Notes: generated by a model not told the origin, from the letters alone. A DNA stretch of 64,000 bases from Rhodospirillales bacterium URHD0017 (GCA_900110395.1 FODP01000030.1:1-64000), one strand, 5' to 3'; counted from the first letter of the stretch, positions 8,856 through 18,373 are shown. Numbers and translations are program-made.

Positions 8856-9584
8856 GTGGGCTCACTACGAAAACCATCCGGATCAGTTCTGGAAAAGCGG
8901 CAGACGGTTTCGGCAGCCTTCGCTTTGACTGTTCGCGAACTGACAGCGGCCGGCTATGCCTCGCGCCACGCGATAGCGGATGAATTGAACCGGCGCAAAG
9001 TCCCGACGCAGCGTGGTGGTCGCTGGCACTATACCAGCGTCGTTCGCATGCTGACGCGCCTTGGAATGGACAACCCCCCTTACGGCGAGCCTGGGGCTGG
9101 CGCAGCCAATCGCTGGGCGGCGCTCGTTCGAGCCCAAACACTGGTTCCGATCATTCGTCAGCTTCAATCCTCGAATATTGTCGCGCTTAGAGCCATTGCG
9201 CGAGAATTGAATGCTCGCGGGATTCCAGCAGCTCGCGGAGGCAAGTGGCATCCAGCCAGTGTCGATCGCCTATTGCGCAGGCTCAGACGACCGGCCGCGA
9301 CACCCAAACTTTCAAGGAACATTCAAGCCCCGTGGGTCCCCCGTTCACGGGCCGCCACATCTCCGTTAAAGCTCATCCTCTTCTTTACCGACCTTGATGA
9401 GACGGCTCGCCAGTTGGATAGGCTGCAGCGTGCGCTGGAGGAAGCGAGGCCCATTGTTGATGACGAACGCCTCAACGAGGAGCAAAGGAGAGTGAACCTA
9501 CGGAAGACCCTGAAAGCGGCGACTTCAGCGATTTGGGCTTCCCACCACAGCGGGGGCAAGCCACCAACATGCCCGATCAGGTAA
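8856..9584 (+). CDS. Protein with two recombinase-domain-like repeats
   Basis: A GTG at 8856 opens 242 codons. Two copies of a recombinase-like unit are visible: residues about 25-70 (HAIADELNRRKVPTQRGGRW, then HYTSVVRMLTRLG) and about 107-148 (LRAIARELNARGIPAARGGK, then WHPASVDRLLRRL). Each resembles the DNA-binding 'recombinase' domain of large serine recombinases (IA..LN.rGi.t.rGG.W....V...L). The serine catalytic resolvase domain is missing. The C-terminal third is helical. It may be a stand-alone DNA-binding protein or a rearranged recombinase fragment; the frame is intact. Confidence 0.6.
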   Translation: MGSLRKPSGSVLEKRQTVSAAFALTVRELTAAGYASRHAIADELNRRKVPTQRGGRWHYTSVVRMLTRLGMDNPPYGEPGAGAANRWAALVRAQTLVPIIRQLQSSNIVALRAIARELNARGIPAARGGKWHPASVDRLLRRLRRPAATPKLSRNIQAPWVPRSRAATSPLKLILFFTDLDETARQLDRLQRALEEARPIVDDERLNEEQRRVNLRKTLKAATSAIWASHHSGGKPPTCPIR

Positions 9585-9599
9585 TCGATTTTCAAGCCC

Positions 9600-9671
9600 A
9601 TGAACTTCAATCGAAGCGTTTACGGCGGTATCGGCGCACTGGCCTTGCTCGCGGCGCCAGTGGCATCACAG
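9600..9671 (+). other. Short ORF with signal-peptide-like sequence
   Basis: An ATG opens 23 codons (MNFNRSVYGGIGALALLAAP, VASQ, stop), which looks like the front of an exported protein cut short. A perfect palindrome follows at 9673-9691 (GAGTCAAA, TTT, TTTGACTC). Probably a gene remnant. Confidence 0.3.
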
Positions 9672-9802
9672 TGAGTCAAATTTTTTGACTCTGACGGGCC
9701 TTCCATTTTAGCCTTCCGAGCCCGTCCCCTCTGACCAAAAACACATTTAAGGTTGCGCTCGCGTTGCAGCACGCAAGGGGGTCAGATGTGCATACGCTAT
9801 AG

Positions 9803-9860
9803 CGGCGCGTCGAGTGGCACATACATGGTCCCGCGTGGCGGCCGGCTAGAGCTAGTGCTG
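9803..9860 (+). pseudogene. Zinc-ribbon mini-protein relic, copy A
   Basis: One frame reads RRVEWHIHGPAWRPA directly after a stop codon. The same peptide core occurs at 54259-54414 and, diverged, at 53437-53571 where an upstream CPGC zinc-binding pair is present. Here the cysteine half is destroyed. The DNA core gagtggcacatacatgg is shared with the 54.3 kb copy. Confidence 0.45.
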
Positions 9861-9921
9861 CGGCCATCGAGGGCCGAGGTGGGCAGGATCGAAGGAGCGG
9901 CGGGCGAGCCGGTAAGAGGCG

Positions 9922-10530
9922 TCAGAAGTACCGCTCCTTGATCTCGACGGTATCGCCCGGCTGGATCTTGGTCTCCGGCGTGGCCTCGATGCGGACCATG
10001 CGGCCGTTGGCGTCGAGGCGCTTGAGGTAAAGGTTGTTCTGGCGCGCCCGGTAGGTGTAGCCGCCGGCCATGGCGACAGCTTGGAGCGCCGTCATGTCGG
10101 TCACGTAGGGATAGTTGCCGGGCTTCTGGACCTCGCCGATCACGTAGAACGGCCGGCGGGTGATGACCTCGGCGCTGACGCTGGGATCCCGCAGATAGTT
10201 AGGATCGAGCTTGGAGACGATTGCCTTTTGCAGCTGCTTCGTGGTCTGGCCGTTGGCGTCGACACTGCCGATGAGCGGGAAGGCCAGCACGCCGTTGCCG
10301 TCCAGCGTGTATTCGCCGGTCAGCGTCGGCTGGCCGAAGACGATAATGCGGACACGGTCGTTGGCGCCCAACTGGTAATCGACATCGCCCCCGCTGGCGG
10401 GCGCGACACGGGCATTTTCTGTCGCCTTGACGGTCGGAGTCGGATCGCTATCGCAGGCTGCGAGGGCAAACACCGAGATGAACAAACCGCACGCCCCAAC
10501 AACGTGATTGAGGATGGATCTGCTGAACAT
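9922..10530 (-). CDS. Outer-membrane polysaccharide export lipoprotein (OPX/Wza-like)
   Basis: The start at 10530 is supported by GGGGGGAAGG just upstream. The 202-residue product has a lipoprotein signal peptide with lipobox LAAC (Cys26). A polysaccharide-export domain (VDYQLGANDRVRIIVFGQP...) follows, then an SLBB-type segment (RPFYVIGEVQKPGNYPYV). It is the short form of the OPX family, lacking the long Wza C-terminal helix. It would form the periplasmic/outer-membrane part of the export channel together with the Wzc-like protein at 29646. It stands at the left edge of the exopolysaccharide locus. Confidence 0.9.
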   Translation of the reverse strand: MFSRSILNHVVGACGLFISVFALAACDSDPTPTVKATENARVAPASGGDVDYQLGANDRVRIIVFGQPTLTGEYTLDGNGVLAFPLIGSVDANGQTTKQLQKAIVSKLDPNYLRDPSVSAEVITRRPFYVIGEVQKPGNYPYVTDMTALQAVAMAGGYTYRARQNNLYLKRLDANGRMVRIEATPETKIQPGDTVEIKERYF

Positions 10531-10726
10531 GCCTTCCCCCCTGAGCAAGTTTGGTGATCCCATGGAACAAGTCCTCTGTAAGAGATCACGTGTCTATTCT
10601 GAAACTTCACCTCAGCGCTGTCGATGGGCCCGTAGGCGGTGAGGCCACCGGGTCGACAGGCGGGAGTTAGCGCACCTAGTCGACTGTCTGTTCGCAGATT
10701 TCGACTTGCTGAGCACAGGCCTGTGA

Positions 10727-10813
10727 CGCGGCTGATCGAGTTCGGCAGCGCCGTCGACGCACTCGCGGCGGCCATCGACTTCCAGCGGGCCACGGCCGAG
10801 CCCAACGGCGACC
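10727..10813 (+). pseudogene. Class III adenylate cyclase fragment
   Basis: A short plus frame reads LIEFGSAVDALAAAIDFQRA followed by TAEPNGDQ, which matches the core helix of class III nucleotide cyclases (G.EFgSavdAv..A...Q). No other part of the gene is recognisable nearby. It is a relic in the gap between two minus-strand export genes. Confidence 0.5.
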
Positions 10814-10841
10814 AGTTTGCGATAGTATCATTCTCCATCGA

Positions 10842-12662
10842 TTATTCGGTCATCTCATGCGAGTAGATAAGCTCAGAGAGGGGGCCCTGCTCTCGCACCC
10901 GCCCTTCTTCAAGGACAATGCCTCTCTCGCAGGCCGCCAGGGTACTGCGCCTGTGACTGATGACCAGTGCGGTTCGGAAGTGTTGCCGCGTTGAAAGTAG
11001 GCGCACGATCTCGCTTTCCGAGATCGCGTCGACGGCACTCATCGCCTCGTCGAGAATCAGGAGGTCGGGATGGCGCAGGAGTGCCCGAGCGAGTCCGATG
11101 CGCTGACGCTGGCCACCGGAGAGGCGTAAGCCATCCTCGCCCACCACCGTTTGGTAGCCATCGGGAAGCCCGACAATGAAGTCGTGTGCGTTGGCCGCGC
11201 GAGCTGCATCCTCCATCTCCTTGTGACTGGCATCCGGATGGCCGTAAGCGATGTTGAAGGCCACCGTCCCCCCGACTAAGTCCACGTCCTGTCCAGCCAA
11301 GGCTATGCGCGCGAGCCAACTGCCAGGCGCAATGGCGGCAAGCGGGGTCGCGCCATGGCGAAGCGTGCCGGCTTGTGGCTCCAGCAGTCGGCACAAGAGA
11401 TTGACTACAGTTGACTTGCCGGCACCCGATCGGCCGATGAGCGCCGTAACGGTGCCTGGTGGAATCTCGAATGTCGCTTTCGTCAGTCCGACCGCGCCGT
11501 TGGGATAGCCATAGGTCACTGAGTCGAAGTGAATTGAAAGATCGATTGCCGGCAGCGCCTTCGCCGGCTTCTCCAGACGAGCAGGCCCCTCCTGGGACAG
11601 CAGCCATTCGACTTCGCGCAATGATCCCTGGACTGCGGCAATACGCAGGCGCGCACTGTTGATGAGCGCGAGCTGCGGCTGGCTCCGATAAAGCAAAATC
11701 AGGAAGGTCGGCACCAATGCAATCGACCAGCCAGTGTGGTGCGAGAACACGATCAATGCAATAAACAGAACCGACATCAGAACCTCTACCAGCGGCCTCG
11801 CAAACGCGAACCAACGCTCGATCAGTTCCGTGTTGTGCCGAACGCGGTCAGACGCCCGCGCGAAGCGTGCCAGCTCATTATCCTCCTGCTGGAAGATACG
11901 GATCGGTCGATAAGCGCCGACGACCGCCAGCATCCTCGCCGCCAACGCCTCATTCGCTCGATTCACCATCTCGCCGAGATCGCTGACACGCCCTTCAAGC
12001 TGATTCTGCACCACTCGGATGCCAAGGATGCCGACCACCACGCTCAGGGAGAGCCGCCAGTCGAGCCAGAACATCAATGCCGCAAAGACGGTCACGGATG
12101 CTATGCCGGTCAAAATCTGGAAACCGCAGCGCACCACTTCGAGCCCGTACCAAGTGTCGGTGATAATGATCTTGACCAGACGGGCCTGGTCATGAACGAG
12201 AAAAAAGGGGTAGTCCAACATCAACACCTTCTTGGCAAGCGCAATGCGGACTTGATGTGAGACTCGGGTGTCGATCCACGCAACAAGCGCGGCGTTCGCG
12301 AGCTGTATGATTCCCTTGAAGGCGATGAGAGCGATGATTGCGGTGCCGATAAACAGAATTCTTCTTTCAAGGGCGAACGGCTCGACGAACACAACTAACT
12401 CGCGAATCGGGCCGGGCAGTGTTTGCGGCATTGCTCCTCCCATCAGCTCCGATATCAGCGGGATGAGCAAGCCGATGCCAGTCCCTTCAAGGAAGCTCGC
12501 AACGGTTCCAAGCAGGACTACGAGTGGCGTCGACCACGCATGTCGTCGCGCGATCGGGACGAGCGGTCCTTCCCCGCGATTTACGCCGAGGGGGAACATC
12601 CGTGTTGCCAGGCGACCCAGCAATGTCACAGCCGACCACGCTCCTGTTTTTGATGCGGCCAC
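10842..12662 (-). CDS. ABC exporter, fused permease and ATPase (MsbA/Wzk-like)
   Basis: A 606-residue protein from a GTG start (an ATG at 12602 is possible). The first 330 residues hold about six hydrophobic segments forming an ABC type I exporter membrane domain. The ATPase domain has Walker A GRSGAGKST (about 410), Q-loop Gln in ALAGQDVDLV, signature LSGGQRQRIG (about 514), Walker B LLILDEAMSAVD and H-loop ISHRRS. It probably flips or exports a lipid-linked glycan or lipid. It lies next to the OPX gene. A separate Wzx-like flippase is present at 34354, so the substrate could be another glycolipid. Confidence 0.9.
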   Translation of the reverse strand: MAASKTGAWSAVTLLGRLATRMFPLGVNRGEGPLVPIARRHAWSTPLVVLLGTVASFLEGTGIGLLIPLISELMGGAMPQTLPGPIRELVVFVEPFALERRILFIGTAIIALIAFKGIIQLANAALVAWIDTRVSHQVRIALAKKVLMLDYPFFLVHDQARLVKIIITDTWYGLEVVRCGFQILTGIASVTVFAALMFWLDWRLSLSVVVGILGIRVVQNQLEGRVSDLGEMVNRANEALAARMLAVVGAYRPIRIFQQEDNELARFARASDRVRHNTELIERWFAFARPLVEVLMSVLFIALIVFSHHTGWSIALVPTFLILLYRSQPQLALINSARLRIAAVQGSLREVEWLLSQEGPARLEKPAKALPAIDLSIHFDSVTYGYPNGAVGLTKATFEIPPGTVTALIGRSGAGKSTVVNLLCRLLEPQAGTLRHGATPLAAIAPGSWLARIALAGQDVDLVGGTVAFNIAYGHPDASHKEMEDAARAANAHDFIVGLPDGYQTVVGEDGLRLSGGQRQRIGLARALLRHPDLLILDEAMSAVDAISESEIVRLLSTRQHFRTALVISHRRSTLAACERGIVLEEGRVREQGPLSELIYSHEMTE

Positions 12663-12794
12663 ATAAAGGGTGCCATACTACATTATGGAACAGGCGAGGG
12701 GCCTGCGATCCCAAGAGTCCCGGTCTTTGATTGCCGATAGGAGATCGCGCCGTTGCGACGGCCCCCACGGTCGGAACCCTTGTCAGGAACGTGC

Positions 12795-13808
12795 ATGCAC
12801 TCCGGGATAGTAGCAAGCGCGCGCAGTTGTTTGAGGCGCGTCGTGCGGCGCGCGCGCGGACGCTCTATGGGACCGGTCATCTTTATGTACCACCGCATCG
12901 CCGAGACAATCTGCGACCCGTGGGGCATCAGCGTTCCGCCGGCGCGATTTCGCGAGCAACTCGAGCATCTGCGCGCCCATTGGACGATCCTGGCCATGGA
13001 CGAGCTCGTTTCGGCGCTTGAGTCGCAGAGTCTGCCGAACGACGCGGCGGCGCTGACTTTCGATGACGGATACGCCGACAATGTGCTGGTGGCCAAGCCA
13101 ATTCTTGAGGACTATGGCATTCCCGCGACGATGTTCCTGACCACCGGGAGTCTCGGGATCCCGAGCCCCTACTGGTGGGACGAACTCGCGACTTTAGTGC
13201 TGGAACGGCCCGAGCCCGCTCGCATCGATTGCGAAGCTGGCGGAATTCGGCTGACAGCCCAATGGGAGTTTCAAAAGTCTCCCCTGCCAGAGTTGCGGGC
13301 CTGGCGCGTGAGCAGAATGCCGCCGCCAGGTCGGCGCGCGCAAGCTTACCTCTCTCTATGGACTACACTGCACCGCCTGCAGGCGGCACAAAGGGACGAA
13401 GCGATGATCGCGTTGCGTGAACGGCTATCCCCCGCCCCCGCGTTCTCTCCAGAAAATTTGCCTATGAGCTTGGCACAGGCCCGCGCGCTCACCTCTGCTG
13501 AAATTGCCGTTGGCGGGCATGCGCGTAGCCACGTTCCGCTTCCTGTGCTTTCGGAGTCGCAACGGCGCGCCGAGATCGAAGGATGCCGCGCAGATCTTCT
13601 ATGCCTTTGCGATGCAAACAAGGTGCCTGGCTTCGCCTACCCTCATGGTGAATGGGATGCGGCCACTCGGGCGATAGTGATTGATGCCGGCTTTGCCTGG
13701 GCGGTTACCACGAGTGCTGCGCCAGTCAATCCCCAAAGCTTCGACCGCTTTGCATTGCCGAGGATTCAGGTGGAAGATTTTGCGACAGACCTCTCAGCCT
13801 TCCGTTAG
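12795..13808 (+). CDS. Polysaccharide deacetylase family protein (CE4/NodB)
   Basis: The ATG at 12795 has AGGAA five bases upstream. In the 337-residue product the metal/catalytic motif TFDDGYAD is at 88-95, the histidine motif GGHARSH at 240-246, and FAYPHG at 280-285, in the order expected for NodB-homology deacetylases. An insert of about 100 residues separates the first two motifs. The enzyme would remove acetyl groups from N-acetylated sugars in the polysaccharide. No signal peptide is clear. It is followed after 14 bases by the glycosyltransferase at 13823, probably one operon. Confidence 0.85.
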   Translation: MHSGIVASARSCLRRVVRRARGRSMGPVIFMYHRIAETICDPWGISVPPARFREQLEHLRAHWTILAMDELVSALESQSLPNDAAALTFDDGYADNVLVAKPILEDYGIPATMFLTTGSLGIPSPYWWDELATLVLERPEPARIDCEAGGIRLTAQWEFQKSPLPELRAWRVSRMPPPGRRAQAYLSLWTTLHRLQAAQRDEAMIALRERLSPAPAFSPENLPMSLAQARALTSAEIAVGGHARSHVPLPVLSESQRRAEIEGCRADLLCLCDANKVPGFAYPHGEWDAATRAIVIDAGFAWAVTTSAAPVNPQSFDRFALPRIQVEDFATDLSAFR

Positions 13809-13822
13809 TTCGGAGGCCAAGT

Positions 13823-15508
13823 GTGGCACCACCTTCACAAGAGCCGCGCCGCGATGTGGTGGTTAATATCCCACAAGACCGATCGCGCGAGCATCGTCGG
13901 CAGCGGCGCCAGGCGGACGAGCCGATGACAGCTTCGAACGGGCGCGCTTCGGTCGCGGTGGTGATCCCCACCTGTAATCACGCTCATTTTCTTGGGGAGG
14001 CGCTTGACAGCGTGATCGCACAAACCCGCACCGTGGATGAGATCGTTGTGGTTGACGACGGGTCGCAAGATGATCCGGGGGCCGTCGTCGCACGTTATCC
14101 GGAAGTCCGGCTGATCCGACAGGAAAATGCCGGCCTTTCAGCGGCCCGCAACCGTGGGCTGGCAGCTATCAACACCGACTACATCACGTTCCTCGACGCT
14201 GACGACATCCTCGCTCCGGCTGCTATCGCGGACAACGTCGCGTTGCTTTTTCAGCATCCCGAAGCTGGCTTCGTATATGGAGCCTACGACCGCATCGATA
14301 CCGCGCGGCGCCGGTTTTCAGGGCCGCATTTTCGGCCCGTTCCGAGCGAAGCGGCGAACGCAATGCTCGTGGGCAACCCCGTGGCGATGCACGCTACAGT
14401 TCTCTATGACGTCGCGCGCCTGCGCGATGTGGGAGGCTTCGACTCCACGCTGAGCAGCTGTGAGGACTACGATGTCTATATCCGGCTGGCGCAGAGGTAC
14501 CCGGTCTTCTGCCATCCCAGGCTTGTGGCGTCCTATCGCATTCACGGCAGCAATATGTCGGCTGATCCCGTGAAGATGCTGCACTGGGCGCTGCATGTGC
14601 TCAAGCGCTATCGCCCGTTGCCGGCCGACCGCGACGGTTCGCGCGCTTGGGCCGAAGCGGAGCGTTTCTGGAAGCGTGTTTACTGCGAGGAAGCAGTGCG
14701 CAGCGCTGGGCGCAGGGAGGGGACTGGGCGGTTCATGCCGATGCTGGGCACATTTCGCGTCGCGCCCGCTACGACCATCTGGCAATTTTTGCGAGTACTG
14801 AAGCGAGGCGTGCGGCGCATCGGTGCGCACAGTTACCGTCGCGCAAGGCCGATCAGGGCGATCGACATGGGCCAGCTGGCGAGCCTCGATCCGGTCAGCC
14901 GCAGTTTCGGCTACGATCGTGGTACGCCGATCGACCGCTACTACATTGAGAATTTTCTCGAGCGGCATCGCGGCGATATACGTGGGCGCGCCCTCGAGAT
15001 CGGTGACGCCAGTTACTGTCGGCGGTTCGACAGCGGCATCACGCAACAAGACGTCCTTCATGTCTCACCCGATGCGCCGGAAGCAACCATCACGGGCGAC
15101 CTTGTGCAGGTGGGCGTTCTGCCGGAGGGCACGTTCGACTGCATGGTGATCACGCAAACGCTCCATTTGACAATAGATGTCCGAGAGGCAATCGCGCGCA
15201 TGTACGCCGCCCTCAAGCCGGGCGGCGTCCTGTTGCTTACAGTGCCGGGCATCTCGCCAATCGACCGCGATGACTGGAAGAGCACTTGGTACTGGTCGAT
15301 GACCGGGCAATCCGTAACCCGCTTGTTCGGAGAAATCTTCGGCGCCCAGGCGATCGAAGTCACGGTCCACGGCAACGTTTACGTCGCAACATGCTTCCTC
15401 CAAGGCATGGCCCTCGAGGATGTCCGGCGGGACTGGCTCGACCGAAACGACTCATGCTACCCGGTAATTATTGCCGTTAGAGCACGGCGGATGGGTCGAT
15501 CCGGCTGA
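13823..15508 (+). CDS. Fused GT2 glycosyltransferase and SAM-methyltransferase
   Basis: The GTG at 13823 is supported by CGGAGG six bases upstream; an ATG at 13925 is the alternative. Residues about 40-290 are a GT-A family 2 domain: VAVVIPTCNHAHFLGEALDS, VDDGS, the DXD-type FLDADD, and SSCEDYDVYIRLAQRY as the acceptor region. Residues about 375-545 form a Rossmann methyltransferase: RALEIGDASY (motif I), FDCMVITQTLHLT and LKPGGVLLLTVPG. One polypeptide could therefore add a sugar and methylate it. The preceding deacetylase is in the same direction. Confidence 0.85.
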   Translation: MAPPSQEPRRDVVVNIPQDRSREHRRQRRQADEPMTASNGRASVAVVIPTCNHAHFLGEALDSVIAQTRTVDEIVVVDDGSQDDPGAVVARYPEVRLIRQENAGLSAARNRGLAAINTDYITFLDADDILAPAAIADNVALLFQHPEAGFVYGAYDRIDTARRRFSGPHFRPVPSEAANAMLVGNPVAMHATVLYDVARLRDVGGFDSTLSSCEDYDVYIRLAQRYPVFCHPRLVASYRIHGSNMSADPVKMLHWALHVLKRYRPLPADRDGSRAWAEAERFWKRVYCEEAVRSAGRREGTGRFMPMLGTFRVAPATTIWQFLRVLKRGVRRIGAHSYRRARPIRAIDMGQLASLDPVSRSFGYDRGTPIDRYYIENFLERHRGDIRGRALEIGDASYCRRFDSGITQQDVLHVSPDAPEATITGDLVQVGVLPEGTFDCMVITQTLHLTIDVREAIARMYAALKPGGVLLLTVPGISPIDRDDWKSTWYWSMTGQSVTRLFGEIFGAQAIEVTVHGNVYVATCFLQGMALEDVRRDWLDRNDSCYPVIIAVRARRMGRSG

Positions 15509-15553
15509 TCTTGAACGGCGAGGCCATGGCACGATTGCCACTCGTGAACGCTG

Positions 15554-16174
15554 CTACGCGGTTGGCTTCCTAGTCTGCCGAAACACAAAAATGCGTTCAT
15601 TGCTCACGGTGGCATGTTGATCCGTCGTTCTTTCGAGCGCAAACCCCTCACGCCCGAATAATGCCACCAGCTCGGTCTCAGTGAAGCAATTGGTCCAGCC
15701 AGCTCCTATTCGGTCATAGGTTTCATGCAATCTACTGAAGGTTCTCGGCGCGCTCTTCGCACAGTTGTAGGATGCGATGCAGGCAGGTACTTGGCGGCCC
15801 AGCCACAGCACGAATGTCGGGAGGTCGACCACGTACTCCAAGACGCCAGCAAAGACCGCAACATCGAACCTCCGCGCCCGAAGGTCCGGCAACGGCCTGG
15901 CATTCAAGTCGAAAATGATCGTGCCCTGCCCCCGATCCACCAAGTCGGAAGGAACATATCGACATCCAATGGAAAGATGACGTTCTAGCAATCTCTTCCC
16001 AGCGCCGAATTCAATCACCTGCGAGTTTGGGCTCAGCATGCGGGCAATGATCCTGGTCCTTTCCTCCCAATCCTCCCATTTGGATGTATCGGCCCAACGA
16101 CTAAGGTCTGCTTTGGCGAACCACTTGCAGCGCAGAGTCTTGAGGCGCGTCATCCAATCAAGGTAGTCAAGCAT
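15554..16174 (-). CDS. SAM-dependent methyltransferase
   Basis: The start at 16174 (MLDYLDWMTRLKTL) overlaps the end of the upstream pyruvyl-transferase gene by eight bases, which implies translational coupling. The upstream extension of the frame lies entirely inside that gene and is not real. The 206-residue protein has motif I VIEFGAGKRLLERHL, motif III-like GTIIFDLNARPLPDL and FDVAVFAGVLEYVVDLP, placing it in class I methyltransferases resembling MetW-like enzymes. It probably methylates a sugar or a lipid intermediate of the polysaccharide. Confidence 0.8.
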   Translation of the reverse strand: MLDYLDWMTRLKTLRCKWFAKADLSRWADTSKWEDWEERTRIIARMLSPNSQVIEFGAGKRLLERHLSIGCRYVPSDLVDRGQGTIIFDLNARPLPDLRARRFDVAVFAGVLEYVVDLPTFVLWLGRQVPACIASYNCAKSAPRTFSRLHETYDRIGAGWTNCFTETELVALFGREGFALERTTDQHATVSNERIFVFRQTRKPTA

Positions 16175-17450
16175 CGTATGTCTCGCCGACCCTATGCGGA
16201 GAAGCGAGTTCGCGTATTCTGCGATAGCAGGCGTGACCGGCGGCGATCTGCCTTTTTGCGCTGGAAAGGATATGGGGGCGGATTGCTTGGGCAGATGCAT
16301 AGAGCCTTTGAATCGCGTCACGTAGCGATTTCGAGCAATCTTGATGGTCCAGCAGCACCGTTTCGCAACCGACGGCGAACATGTCGGCCAACCCCAAAAA
16401 TTTGTCGCGGTAGTATGATGACTTCGCCAATCCCACCACGGGAATTCCACTCGCGAGGGCGAACACACCGGCATGATAGCTACCAGTCACCACCAGTCGA
16501 CAACGCTGTATCTGCCGGATCACCGCAATTGGTGTTTTGAGCCCGGCTGCCAGCGATAACTCGAAATCACTTGAGGCCATCAAGTTCCCAATCGATCGGA
16601 TATCCTCTTCCCCGGGAACATGTGAAATGGGTACGGGTATGATCGGGGCGCCAAGACTGGCAGATGCGTCCCTGACCGCCTCACGAATACGATCAAGGAT
16701 TGGAGAGTCCACACCGGAGTAATCCGAAACACGAACATTCAGACCAATACCAACATCCAATGCCTTCGGTCTTATGACGTAAGCCATCTCGATGGCGTCG
16801 TCACCTGTCACCATGATCCGAGCCGGGTCGACCCCCAATGCCGTCAGGAGTGGCCTGCCAGTTCTCTGCTCCCGAAGGGCGATCAAATCCAACTTGGGCA
16901 GGATTGCAGCTGCTCTCGCCCGGAGGCCCGCATTCTCCAATGGTCCCATGCCTTGCCCGACCATCACCGTTCGGCGTCCGGCATGAATTGCCAAGCCGAG
17001 TACTTCCAGAACGCCAGAGGCATAACCGGGAAAGTAGTCGGTAATGCCTCCCATGCCCGCCACGACAACTAAGTCGGCGTTTGAGACCGACCAGCTGAAC
17101 CGGTCCAGCGCAGACGCCATATTTTCATTATTTCTATAGCGATAGCGCCACAAGGGGCCGATAACGCGCGGCGCGCGTCGACGCAGTTCCCTAAAGAGAC
17201 GATTTGCCAGGACACCGGGCAGGAAATTGTCTCGAAGCCATTGCGCCCGCCCGACATCCAACAAGGGAGTGGCGCCCGGCGCGAATCGCACAAGCGAAGA
17301 AGCATCGCTCGTAAGGACATTGATCTGATTTTGCGGAAACAATCGAGCAAGGCGTTCGATTGCAACACCGAGCATGGCCATGTCGCCGACATTGCGGAGA
17401 ATGTAGTCGCTTGGCTCGACAAGAATGCTTCGAGACTTAAGAGCCATCAT
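16167..17450 (-). CDS. Polysaccharide pyruvyl transferase family protein
   Basis: A 427-residue product (start taken at 17450, MMALKSRSILVEPSD; the frame is open 13 codons further). It shows the CsaB/WcaK-type layout: NVGDMAMLGVAIERL near the start, VVVAGMGGITDYFPG, a RRTVMVGQGMGP segment, ALREQRTG, and a C-terminal half with PVPISHV and VVTGSYHAGVFALASGIPVV (nucleotide-binding side). Such enzymes transfer pyruvate from PEP to sugars as ketals. It is first in a minus-strand pair with the methyltransferase at 15554. Confidence 0.85.
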   Translation of the reverse strand: MMALKSRSILVEPSDYILRNVGDMAMLGVAIERLARLFPQNQINVLTSDASSLVRFAPGATPLLDVGRAQWLRDNFLPGVLANRLFRELRRRAPRVIGPLWRYRYRNNENMASALDRFSWSVSNADLVVVAGMGGITDYFPGYASGVLEVLGLAIHAGRRTVMVGQGMGPLENAGLRARAAAILPKLDLIALREQRTGRPLLTALGVDPARIMVTGDDAIEMAYVIRPKALDVGIGLNVRVSDYSGVDSPILDRIREAVRDASASLGAPIIPVPISHVPGEEDIRSIGNLMASSDFELSLAAGLKTPIAVIRQIQRCRLVVTGSYHAGVFALASGIPVVGLAKSSYYRDKFLGLADMFAVGCETVLLDHQDCSKSLRDAIQRLYASAQAIRPHILSSAKRQIAAGHACYRRIRELASPHRVGETYDA

Positions 17451-17569
17451 AGGTAGCCCCGCCGGATGACTAGCCTGGACTAATTGCAAACAGCATCAGT
17501 GTCCCAACATGCCACAAAGCGATTGCTGACTCGCAGACGCCGAACTTATCTACACTCAAAGTAGCCTTT

Positions 17570-18373
17570 TCACCCGGCCGCAGAGGCAGAAGTCCCAAAC
17601 TCCCATCTTCTCGCTCCTTTGACGACATAGTGAAGCTGTCTGTGTTGTCGAATTCGTGCGATGGCGTCGTAGGAGACAAGATATTCATGAATGGCTTTTG
17701 CATAACCGTCCCAATCGGCATAGCCGTCGGCAATGAGAATCCCATCGTCAGCCAAGTGTGGAAACAATGCGCGCAAGCACGTCATTGTTGAAGCATACCA
17801 ATCACAGTCGATCCGCAGCACGGCGATCTGGGTTGGTGGAGTAAAGTTCGTTACCGTGTCCTCAAACCAGCCTTTGACAATATGATAGCTCCTCGCCCCC
17901 GACTCCCTCATAGCCTCATCCGCCACCTCGGGCCCGACGACGGCGTTGTCAAAATACCATGGTCCATGTTTGTCGGCTTTCCACGCAAACGCCGCGGAGC
18001 CGTCGATGGGTTGAGGATCGACATGCCCTTGAAAGCTGTCGAACAAGAAGTATTCGCGATCTGGTCCGAGCACTTCTGCCATGCCAGCGCTCGTTCCGCC
18101 TTTCCAGACACCGCATTCGACGACGCAACCTCCCGCCTTGACGGTCGAGACCAGTTCCAGGTTGGCCAGATAGCCTTCTCTGGTGAGCATCGTCCTTTCG
18201 CTGTACTTTGAAAAGAGTTGACCAAACTCTCGCCTTCGAAGCCTCGTCTCAAGAGGTCCAAATCGTGCGATGAGTCGACGCTTTTCAATCATGTGATGTT
18301 CCGCCTCTGTGAGGGTTGCTACAACGCTCGACGAACCGTCAGCACTATCGGCCGTGAGATCATGTACAGACAT
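17570..18373 (-). CDS. TylF/MycF-type O-methyltransferase
   Basis: The 267-residue protein carries motifs of the macrocin O-methyltransferase family: ERTMLTREGYLANLELV, GGCVVECGVWKGGTSAGMAE (SAM-binding), FLFDSFQG, IVKGWFEDTV, IAVLRIDCDWYASTMTCL and DDGILIADGYADWDG. The conserved Asp residues of the metal/catalytic site are present. In glycan loci such enzymes methylate sugar hydroxyls. Its start overlaps the upstream glycosyltransferase stop by 14 bases, so the two are co-translated. Confidence 0.85.
   Translation of the reverse strand: MSVHDLTADSADGSSSVVATLTEAEHHMIEKRRLIARFGPLETRLRRREFGQLFSKYSERTMLTREGYLANLELVSTVKAGGCVVECGVWKGGTSAGMAEVLGPDREYFLFDSFQGHVDPQPIDGSAAFAWKADKHGPWYFDNAVVGPEVADEAMRESGARSYHIVKGWFEDTVTNFTPPTQIAVLRIDCDWYASTMTCLRALFPHLADDGILIADGYADWDGYAKAIHEYLVSYDAIARIRQHRQLHYVVKGARRWEFGTSASAAG

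Noticed and set aside
12664..13000. Alternative frames overlapping the polysaccharide deacetylase start
   Set aside because: The deacetylase frame carries all family motifs; other frames are composition-driven shadows.
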